Positions 56,061 through 64,000 of a stretch of DNA of 64,000 nt are shown piece after piece (position 1 is the stretch's first letter; every line of letters begins with the position of its first letter). Origin of the DNA: Hemibagrus wyckioides (lineage: Eukaryota > Chordata > Actinopteri > Siluriformes > Bagridae); NCBI RefSeq assembly GCF_019097595.1, contig NC_080718.1, positions 27,978,657 to 28,042,656 on the forward strand, given 5' to 3'. A program made the position numbers and the translations under genes. The notes beneath the pieces are model-generated. The model searched no databases, had not been told where the DNA came from, and saw nothing but the letters and a program-made list of their open reading frames with translations.

Positions 56061-56960
56061 AAAGAGGATTGTCTCAGCACAAGTGCATTATTTGTTTTTT
56101 ATATCCCTTAAGAAAACTTCCATGCAGATCAGAGTACTTGCTTGTGTTTGCATGATCCTCTTGTCATTCATTGTATAGCCACTCTCCAACCTCCCCTGAC
56201 CCTGATCCCATCTTTTCCCAAGATTCCATGTTATATAATATTTTTCTTGTTTATTGTTGTTAGTTTTACTGATAAACAGACAACAATACAAAACTATACA
56301 AAACAAAACAAAAAAACAGAACAGAATGGTCACTCAAGACCAAAAATCAGTAGATGCATATTGCATGTTTATACCTTTTGAAATAATTTTGCTTTCAAGC
56401 TACTGAATGTCTGAGTGTGCTTGAAAGTGATTTCATGAAAGTCCTTGGTAATGATAGTTATCTTGATAAGTCTCAATGAGCAATGTCCTGGGGGTCTTGG
56501 TGAACATGTGGATATACATGTCAGTAAGTATTTTGGGCTGTACCTGGCATCCATCGAGATGGACACAAAGGCATCAGTATGCAAGATTGCTTTACTACTG
56601 ACAATTGCAGGCCCACAACCTACTGAAGGTGTAATATTATATTTTCTTGTTTGAAGAGAACGAAGATAGAAACAAACTTAATGACTTGATGTGGTAGCCA
56701 AAGTCACTGCTCACTGATTAGTTAAATGGAATAAAAAGCACTTAACGTGTTCCATTCATGCATGCAGCAGCCGCAGATGCCATAATTGGTGCAGTATCCT
56801 TCAAAAGGAAAGTGATGCAAACACAGAGATGTAAAGCAAAAGGATTGAGTTTATAGTTGTGTGAATTGCTGTCCAAAACCTCAACCTAAGCTGTGTCTAG
56901 CTTATAAAAACAGTGTTTAATGTGTAAAGGTAAAAACATTTTGCTAATTAATATCTTTTT
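56061..56960. repeat. Block Q, copy 5
   Basis: Order: CATGCAGATCAGAG, CAATGTCCTGGGGGTCTTGG, GGGCTGTACCTGGC, CATGCATGCAGCAGCCGCAG. 56060-56660 aligns with copy 6 (58160-58840) at high identity. Confidence 0.65.
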
Positions 56961-57339
56961 AATGGAAAATGAAAAATGAGACAAAAAGAGCTGATGACAA
57001 ATGAGACTTGTCTGATTGATGAACGTTCTTCGTCAGCATGGTTACCTGTAAAACATGCTGAAATATGAGGTCGGTGAAAGTGTACAGTCATCAAGATGAT
57101 AAAACGATAAAAACGAGTAGCCCCAGTGCAAAAGCAACAGATGTGAGACATTAAAGGAATGAGTGAAAAGACACAAATCAGGAACATGGCAGTTCTTCTC
57201 AAAGTGGACAAAGATTTGACTCCCCGGATAAAAGTAACAGTAAAAAGTAAAGTGCCGCTGTTCAGTTGCTGTTCTCTTTTGGCCTCAACATCTCGGCTTA
57301 CTGCAAAAACAAGGCCTCCAGTCCTCGGCGCGGGTTGAT

Positions 57340-57835
57340 GTCAGTGGTTGGGAGAGAGAACGTCAGAAGTGTTCAGCAAGAAAGCAGAAGCACAGCAAAA
57401 AGTTTGTTTTCCATGCTAGGCTAAAAACAAAAACTTAGCCAGCAAGCTCTTCTGTCCATCCTAACATTTCCAAGATTTGCCCGCTGGACAATAAACTGGA
57501 CTACATCTGACCCCAGCGGACCACACGGCTTGAGTTTAGAGAACTTCACATCGTAGCTCAGCAACAGAGCTCTGCTTCATCACTAGCGGAGGTTGTAACT
57601 GTCACGCAACGTCACGCAACGTTTCCAAAGTTTCCTACCTGGACAATAAACTGGGCTACATCCGACTCCAGTGGACCACATGGTTTGAGTTTAGAGACTA
57701 GCGTGTCTTTGTTTTCACAGAGACAGAGTTCAGCAACAGAGATCTGCTTATCACTAGTGGAGGTTGTAACTGTTAGATGCAGACCATTTTATTTACTTTG
57801 GAAGTTCACCACTGTGTTTGTCATAGTGCACATTC
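57340..57835 (+). mobile_element. L2-like LINE endonuclease fragment, partly duplicated
   Basis: Two successive copies of the same stretch (57480-57600 and 57620-57835) read LDNKLGYIRLQWTTWFEFRD-like and, in another frame, VVTVRCRPFYL-like residues, the L2 endonuclease start. GTCACGCAAC is repeated twice in a row at the junction (57601-57620). Confidence 0.7.
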
Positions 57836-58160
57836 TCCAGCATTAATCCCTAAAAAAAGACATCACCACTACCAGTACTGCATAAAACAACAGACTTCGT
57901 ATAGATAGGCAAACACAATGTGAATTACAACAGCTGAAACTGCACCTGTACTGCAGTTCTTTGATCCAATATAGAAGTCTACAGATGCCTCCAAGAATGG
58001 TCTTGGCAGCTCTACTGTAAGATGGTGAGATCTGGAAAACAGTAGCATATGCAAACATCTGAGTGTTGATAAGCTCAAATAAAAAAGAGTCCTTAGGACT
58101 AATTTTAAGACTGGAGAAATGTCATAGCTAAGTGTACCATCTTCCCACCCAAAACATTTA
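57836..58160 (+). mobile_element. Gypsy RNase H scrap next to block Q
   Basis: YQYCIKQQT (57876-57902), APVLQFFDPI and STDASKNGLG (57975-58005) parallel the pieces at 33.6-33.8 kb. Confidence 0.7.
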
Positions 58161-58844
58161 CATAGAACATGTAAAAGAGGATTGTTTTAACCACAGTCTC
58201 AGCACAAGTGCATTATTTGTGTTTTATATCACTTAAGAAAACTTCCATGCAGATCAAAGTACTTGCTTGTGTTGCATGATCCTCTTGTCATTCATTTTAT
58301 AACCTCCCATGACCCTGATCCCATCTTTTTCCAAGATTCCATGTTTGAATGGCTGGCTTTATATAATGAATCAAGTGGATATGTTTTTTTCTTATTTATT
58401 GTTGTTCGTTTTACTAAAAAACTAAACAAAACAAACAAAAAAAAACCAGAACAGTATGGTCACTCAAGACCAAAAATCAGTAGATGCATATTGCATGTTT
58501 ATACCTTTTGATGTTATTTTGCTTTCAAGCTGCTGAATGTCTGAGTGTGCTTGAAAGTGACTTCATGAAAGTCCTTGGCAATGATAATGCTAGTTATCTT
58601 GATGAGTCTATATGAACTCAGTGAGCAATGTCCTGGGGGTCTTGGTGAACATGTGGATATACATGTCAACAGCAACTGTCGCAATTTCAGTAAGCAGTTT
58701 GAGCTGTACATTGCAGCCATTGGGATGGACAGGAAGGCAACAGTATGCGAGATTGCTTTACTACTGACAATTCCAGGCCCACAACCTACTGTAGTGTAAT
58801 ATAATATTTTCTCGTTTGAAGAGAATGATGATAGAAACAAGCTT
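58160..58844. repeat. Block Q, copy 6
   Basis: Near-copy of 56060-56660 (CATGCAGATCAAAG, GCAATGTCCTGGGGGTCTTG, ACAGCAACTGTCGCAATTTC). A minus-strand frame of 112 codons here is not preserved in the other copies. Confidence 0.65.
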
Positions 58845-59070
58845 TTTTGCAAAATCCTTTTATTGGAAACATACCTGGCCTGTGAAATACGAAATAAACG
58901 GTTGCTGTTTATTAAAAAAACGTGGAAGTATTACCTCTTATTGTATATTTAATTTAATCTTTTAGCCATTGTGAGTGAGATGGTGGGACAAAGGACTTCC
59001 ACTGAAGAAGAAGAAGAAGAAGGCAACAGCTGGCCAATAATGATGTAAAACTAATATCCTCCTTTTGCAG
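58845..59070 (-). mobile_element. Small processed retrocopy with 14-bp target duplication
   Basis: ATAGAAACAAGCTT at 58831-58844 is repeated exactly at 59071-59084, and block Q copy 5 shows the uninterrupted site (GATAGAAACAAACTTAATGA). Read on the minus strand, the 226-bp insert ends with CCAATAAAAGGATTTTGCAA and a few A, i.e. a polyadenylation signal 10-15 nt before a short A tail. It begins with about 60 nt of CTTCTTC-rich leader before ATGGCTAAAAGATTAAATTA. This is the layout of an mRNA copied by LINE machinery. Source gene unknown. Confidence 0.65.
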
Positions 59071-59105
59071 ATAGAAACAAGCTTAATGATTTGATGTGGT
59101 AGCCA

Positions 59106-59930
59106 GTCACGCAACGTTTCCAAAGTTTCCTACCTGGACAATAAACTGGGCTACATCCGAATCCAGTGGACCACATGGTTTGAGTTTAGAGACTAGCGTG
59201 TCTTTGTTTTCACAGAGACAGAGTTCAGCAACAGAGATCTGCTTATCACTAGTGGAGGTTGTAACTGTTAGATGCAGACCATTTTATTTACTTTGGGAGT
59301 TCACCACTGTGTTTGTCATAGTGTACATTCCCCCAGTGTTAATGCTAAGCAGGCACTTAACGGTGAACTCTTTGTGGCAATTAGTGATCTGCAGAATTTT
59401 CACCCTGACAGACTGTAGATTTCAACCACGCAAATCTCAAATAGGTAATTCCTAAATTTCGTCATGTGGACGTTGTGAAAAGAGGGGGAAATGCACTGGG
59501 TCTTGTTTACACAAACATCCCCAGCACATTCTGTTTGGAGCCCCACCCCCACCTCACCCCACATGCTTATTTCAGCACATAGACTGCTTTGCAGAGGCTC
59601 TAAACCAGTTCTGGCCAGGAGCCATCTCAGCTCTTTGGGACTGTTTTTAGTGTACTAAAAAGGGAGGCTGTAACAGTTGGGAGTTCCACCAGTTTGGAGG
59701 AATACACACCATTAATGACCAGGAGCACATATTTTCTGTGAAGTTTGAGGAAAACCAATCTCCCATCCCCCATTCTGATCATGTTCTACACGGGGACCAT
59801 CCGGAGCATCCTGAGCAGCTGCATCTCTCTGCATCGCAGCCAATAGTGAGGACAGCTAAGTAGATCACTGGAATCTTTCTTCCCTCCATCACAGACATTT
59901 AATACACCTGCTGCATCCGCAAAGCAAAGC
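59106..59930 (+). mobile_element. L2-like LINE, endonuclease joined to RT C-terminus
   Basis: 59106-59330 is almost identical to 57611-57835. VVTVRCRPFYLLWEFTTVF and VYIPP follow (59258-59320), then later in-order pieces (KRGKCTGSCLHKHP region, NQFWPGAISALWDCF), then a jump to HSDHVLHGD and the RT C-terminus words VRTAK, GIFLPSITD (59845-59905). The RT core is missing. Confidence 0.75.
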
Positions 59931-59934
59931 ATTT

Positions 59935-60900
59935 ATAATATTTAGCAGACGTCCTTATCCAGAGCAACATACAAAAGAGCTTTGAAGTCTTTATCTGTGA
60001 CTAGATAAATACTGGTTCGCTAGGTTACAAACCAGAGTCTAAAACTCTGTTGGGAGGAAATAAGTATTTCACAATGAGGTAGGTCACCCATCATTTCAAG
60101 TCAGTGATTCTAGACATCTAGGGGAAGTTCCTTCCACCATCTAGGTGCCAGATCAGAGACTAGATGCATAGTTTCCTTGTGCTTTAAGAGATGGTGGGAC
60201 CAGCTGGACAGTGCTAAATAATCTGAGGGAGTGGGATGCAGTGCAAGGAGTGAAAAGAGCTTTAAGGTAAGGGGGTGCTGGTCCATTTTTGGCTTTGTAG
60301 GGAAGCATCATCTGTTTTAAATCTGAGGCAAGCAGCTAGCAGAAGCCAGTGGAGGGAATAGGAGTGGTGTTGGAGAACTTGGGAAGGTTGAAAATAAGTC
60401 ACACAGATGTATTCTGGATCATTTCCTGAGGTTGAATTATACCTAGAGGTAGACATGCCACCAGAGAGTTGCAGTAGTACAGTCAATGCAATGATGAGAG
60501 ACTAAACAAGCATCTGAGCAGCCAGCGTGTATAAAAATGGCTGAATCCTTCTGATGTTTTCTAATGTTATAATGAAGTATCCTACATGAACATGTTAAAA
60601 TAGCAATGCCCAAGGAAAAGGACAGTCGATTATCCATAGTTACCCCAAGGTTGCAAGCAGTGGTCAAGGGGAGATCAGCAAATTGTCCAGGCAGATCACA
60701 AGATCCTTGTGATCCGGAGGATGAATCACCTGGGATGAGCAGCAGTTTGGTTTTGTTGGGAATGAGTTTCAGCTGATGAGCTAACATCTATGATGAGATT
60801 TCCGCCAGACATGCTGAGATCAGAGCTGAAGCTGTGGTATCTGAGGGAGGGAAGGAGAAGTTAAGTTGACTGTCATGACCATAGCATTGGTAAGAGAACC
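59935..60900 (-). mobile_element. L2-like LINE RT C-terminal half
   Basis: On the minus strand: KLIPNKTKLLLIPGDSSSGS, then LPLTTACNLGVTMDNRLSFS and SLHWLLLAACLRFKTDD (about 60780 to 60310), ending in the complement of the family tail (TTATCCAGAGCAAC near 59955). Same family as 11.3 and 12.4 kb. Frameshifted. Confidence 0.8.
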
Positions 60901-60934
60901 CATGCGAGAGCAAGATTAACTGGTAGGGGTCTGT

Positions 60935-61180
60935 GAAAGTATGTTGTTATTGTCCTTCTGATGTTTGGTATAGCCACATGGGCCATCTGATCCACATATT
61001 TGATTTGGCAAAGGTTTTACATTAAATTTTCCATTTTATTTGGGGTTGGGATCAGCACTAGTAAGTAAATAGTAGTGAGAGTAACCCTTCAGTGGTTGGG
61101 TCAGTTCCCTGTCTGAGAATCTAAACCTGGCTGTGGCAGTGAAAGGGCAGGATCCTTAGCCACTGGACCACCAGGGAAAA
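60935..61180 (-). mobile_element. SINE-like repeat, relative of 30.68 kb
   Basis: Shares GTTGTTATTGTCCTTCTG, GTTGGGTCAGTTCCCTGTCT and the complement of a B-box-like region with the repeat at 30683-30842, with an extra internal part. Confidence 0.55.
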
Positions 61181-61264
61181 AGAGTCTGTGAAAACATGAC
61201 TCCTGTCAAAAGAGTGAGCACAACCTATATGACACTTCAGCTGCAAGTAAAAGTGACATAGTGC

Positions 61265-61380
61265 AAAGCTTCATAGATGTTTTCAACTGATTTTGTGCCT
61301 TACCGATCATAAACAAGATTTTGCTGAAAGAAAATTAACAACTGGTAGAGCAAGGATCAAGGGAGGCAAAATAAGGCAGG
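61265..61380 (+). mobile_element. Short gypsy-related scrap
   Basis: CTTACCGATCATAAACAAGA and GAGCAAGGATCAAGG resemble 32526-32605, the gypsy piece before RT. Very short. Confidence 0.4.
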
Positions 61381-61534
61381 TTTTTTAATCCTCAGCAGTT
61401 CCACTGAATGTATGCAGTGTGTTGATTCTGGGCCAGCTCCTGGGTCAACACATGCTGCTAAAGGCTTACTTTCAAAAGTTTTGAATCTCAGTGTGTCTGG
61501 TGGACATTTCATCTTGGATGACAGCTCATCAGAT

Positions 61535-61660
61535 GAAAGTCAGCAAAACTGAACTGATGGTCATCCCAGGTGATTCATCCCCAGCCCAGGATCTTGCATG
61601 ATCTCTGAACAACTCCATGATCTCCCCTTCAGCCACCCCTGGTAACCTCGGGGTAACCAA
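61535..61660 (+). mobile_element. L2-like LINE fragment cut by a TA microsatellite
   Basis: MKVSKTELMVIPGDSSPAQD then SLNNSMISPSATPGNLGVT, the same segment as 60.6-60.8 kb in the opposite orientation. Confidence 0.75.
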
Positions 61661-61665
61661 AGACA

Positions 61666-61667
<2 letters not shown>

Positions 61668-61750
<83 letters not shown>
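61668..61750. repeat. (TA)n microsatellite
   Basis: About 41 uninterrupted TA units, able to form cruciforms. It ends the LINE fragment before it. Confidence 0.97.
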
Positions 61751-61753
<3 letters not shown>

Positions 61754-62028
61754 AGTACATATTATATATAGCGGACAGCTCAACAGTTTGGCTGCGTCTG
61801 TGTCTGTGTTTAATCGTCCCGATTGAAAACTGAGACAGCAAAGTTATTGTAGAAGGCAAGTTTCTTAATTTTCTTGTGGTTAAAATTAAGACTCTAAGCC
61901 AGTATGAATTTGTTCTGTTGGCTGCAAATACATTTGATTATGAGTGGATTGAGTCCTCAAAGAAGGTGCTGTTTGAACTTTGTTCTACTACACAGTGAAA
62001 TATTTCCCATAAAGGACCACAGAAAGAT

Positions 62029-62556
62029 GTGAATAATATAAAAAACTGCCTTAAAGTGTTGAACGAATGTGGTGAAAATACACTGAGATTTGTCTCTCAT
62101 TATTTGGATGAGTTGCTGCCTGTGACTTTTAATAATATGGATGTCTCAAGTTTGCTTGGGAGAATGGAGCAGCTGTCTGCTGAGCTTTGTTCCATAAAGC
62201 ACACATTGCACTTACAAGCCAATGTAGGTGAAAATCTTCGAGCTATCGCAGTGGATATTAATCGAAGAGTGAGTATACTGGAGTGTTATGCGGACTTGGC
62301 TTGTGGCGTTGGTCTGGAGGTCTTGGCAGTGACGGATAGAGCTATATGTCTGGAGGGTTCGGCACTGCAGGCGGTACCTGTGGAGGCCTTGGATATGGAC
62401 ACCGGTGAGGGAGTTGTGGAAGCGGTGATTGGTGATTTGAATGCTCGGTGTGTGGAAAGTTCTGCAATGGCAAATGGAGTCAGTGGATTAACATCGTCCT
62501 CAAACTCCCTGAAGAGGAGTGGTGTGGTAAAAAAAGGCTCGCCGTCAAGGTTTTGA
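62029..62556 (+). pseudogene. LINE ORF1-like reading frame, N-terminal part
   Basis: An open frame of about 175 codons from a GTG at 62029 (an ATG start is not visible) with NCLKVLNECGENTLRFVSHY, a coiled-coil-like LLGRMEQLSAELCSIKHTLH, and a Ser/Lys-rich end. It is followed in another frame (62680-62890) by LTLSEYLKEKLGCEVTCQKI and YPQLCPEGAFVRRYYE, which I recognise as the conserved ORF1 C-terminal domain of a fish LINE. One or more frameshifts separate the two, so ORF1 is broken. Role in an intact element: RNA-binding chaperone. Confidence 0.6.
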
Positions 62557-63850
62557 GAATGCTGCTACTAAATCAAGATCATCTACTGTCACTCCCAAGC
62601 TGAAAAAGAAGTCTGGTAATGTTATGTCTATTGTTGGCACTGGAGATATGGGCAGTATCAAAATTGTTAGTGTTTTTGCTTCCAGGTTTACACCGGATTT
62701 CAGTGCTGACTTTGACTTTGTCTGAGTATTTGAAAGAAAAACTTGGATGTGAAGTTACTTGTCAGAAGATTGATTCTGTACATAGCGGATACAGTTCATT
62801 TAAAGTATCTGCTGAATTTAATGAGGTCAGTGAAATGTGTTACCCGCAGCTATGCCCTGAAGGGGCATTTGTTAGACGCTATTATGAACTGTGCAGGGAG
62901 CGAGTTATTGGGCCTACTGCACCAGCTGCTGGGGCTATATGTGTGCCTTCAGGTAGTATCATTTAGTAGTAGTCCAACATGGATAGTCGGGCAGTACCAT
63001 ACAATTGTTGAGATCTGCGCATGGGCCAGAGTGATGGGGATACAGCCCGCAATATTGTTGTTGACAGTCTCTTAGAGAACTGTGATATTTTATGTTTGCA
63101 AGACATATTTTTAGCAATGCAAGATTTGGAAAAATGTAATTCTTTCAATATTAATTTTCATGGTGTTGGTGAATCCACAACAGATATTAGTATGGGTTTA
63201 ATTAGAGGCAGTATACCTCTATAATCTTTACATGGATGACTTATCTAATCACCTGAATGCATGTAGAACTGAATGTATGATTGGGAACTGCTTGGTAAAC
63301 CATATTATGTATGCAGATGATCTTGTGGTTTTTAGCCCCTGTAGTGCTGTCTTCAACAGCTTTTAAACATATGCTCTGTTTATGGTTTTGAGCATGATAT
63401 TCTATATAATAATAGTAAGATTGTTGTGATGATTTGTAGGACTAAGGAGGACAAGAGCCTAAATGTTCCAGATTTGAAATTGTCTGATAAGGACCTTGCT
63501 GTGTGTGCAAAGGTGAAATTTCTTGGTCATTTTTAATCTGAGCATATGACAGATGATGATGACATTGAACAGCAATGTCGAATGTAGTATATGCAGGCTA
63601 ATATTCTTTTACGCAAGTTTAACTCGTGTTCAGACAAAGAGAAGACGTCACTGTTTAAGGCATATTGTACACCACTCTATACTGCACATTTGTGGACAAA
63701 TTATCGAATGTCTAACTTACAGAGGCTACAAGTAGCTTATAATGATGCATTAAGAATTTTATTAAGGAAACCTCGATGGCGTAGTGCAAGTAAAATGTTT
63801 GTGAGTGTTGGAGTAAACACACTTAAACTTAATCTAATCTAATGTATACA
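62557..63850 (+). mobile_element. Rest of the same LINE: ORF1 end, endonuclease start, RT palm, with internal deletion
   Basis: After ORF1, 63020-63200 reads NIVVDSLLENCDILCLQDIF and LEKCNSFNINFHGVGESTTD with MGLIRG, an endonuclease start in which the usual QET reads LQDI. It jumps at about 63215 into LYNLYMDDLSNHLNACRTEC, then VNHIMYADDLVVFSP (palm with YADD, 63298-63340), and on to KFNSCSDKEKTSLFKAYCTP and LQVAYNDALRILLRKPRWRS. Most of the endonuclease and the first half of RT are missing. The clade is not certain; it is not the L2-like family seen elsewhere here. Confidence 0.75.
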
Positions 63851-63864
63851 TTTATGCAATTCAA

Positions 63865-63960
63865 TTTTTTAAATTCAGTTTTATTTGTATAACACTTTTA
63901 ACAATGAACATTGTCTCAAAGCAGCTTTATAGAACAAAAAACATACAAAAAGTCCTAGAT
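63865..63960 (+). repeat. Interspersed repeat, second copy
   Basis: CAGTTTTATTTGTATAACAC then AACAATGAACATTGTCTCAA, the same family as 23325-23400. Confidence 0.65.
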
Positions 63961-63962
63961 GT

Positions 63963-64000
63963 TAGGTAGGTAGGTAGGTAGGTAGGTAGGTAGGTAGGTA
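63963..64000 (+). repeat. (TAGG)n microsatellite, runs off the window
   Basis: About nine tandem TAGG units to the last base. Confidence 0.97.

Noticed and set aside
58514..58852. 112-codon minus-strand ORF in block Q copy 6
   Set aside because: Related frames in copies 3, 4 and 5 are broken at different places and in different registers, so there is no sign of coding constraint.
61529..61859. Two minus-strand ORFs with IYIYIY runs
   Set aside because: They are translations of the (TA)n microsatellite.

Overview
The window is about 64 kb of vertebrate, almost certainly teleost, nuclear DNA, perhaps an otophysan such as a catfish. It is AT-rich, its genes have introns and TATA promoters, and it is dense with fish-type repeats: Tc1-like and Tol2-like hAT DNA transposons, L2-like and RTE-like LINEs, DIRS and Ty3/gypsy elements, and tRNA-derived SINEs. 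No bacterial-style operons, no CRISPR arrays and no convincing free-standing tRNA or rRNA genes are visible.

The host content is one tandem family on the minus strand: five copies of a small secreted protein with two C-type lectin domains (A about 7.8-8.5 kb, B 19.1-19.9, C 27.2-27.9, D 41.9-42.6, E 54.5-55.1). B, C and D have intact main exons. A is a frameshifted pseudogene. E has lost its promoter, signal peptide and half of its first domain. The surviving 5' ends (A-D) share a TATA-type promoter block, and all five copies share a splice donor just after domain 2. A second domain almost unchanged between A, B, C and D, even in the pseudogene, beside a strongly diverged first domain points to gene conversion.

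Layout: 1-6.4 kb is an extreme GT-rich tandem array with 1.86-kb higher-order duplication. 6.4-16.7 kb is lectin unit A plus L2, SINE and DIRS debris. 16.9-22.8 kb is a Tc1 element with an intact transposase, then lectin unit B. 22.8-26.2 kb is L2, DIRS, RTE and an internally deleted Tc1. 26.4-30.7 kb is lectin unit C. 30.7-36.5 kb is L2, gypsy and SINE debris. 36.5-40.4 kb is a complete Tol2-like hAT with a perfect 8-bp target duplication but a broken transposase. 40.5-45.4 kb is lectin unit D. 45.7-50.2 kb is L2, a gypsy remnant with one full LTR, and a hAT MITE. 50.2-55.1 kb is unit E with a second, nearly identical Tc1. 55.1-64 kb holds a short YqaJ/SWIM-like exon, duplicated gypsy/L2 blocks, a small processed retrocopy, and a LINE ending in microsatellites.

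A conserved non-lectin block (called block Q here) recurs six times next to the lectin units and is not explained by any family I recognise. The mobile elements do not work together with the lectins: they interrupt, pad and probably help to duplicate the lectin units.
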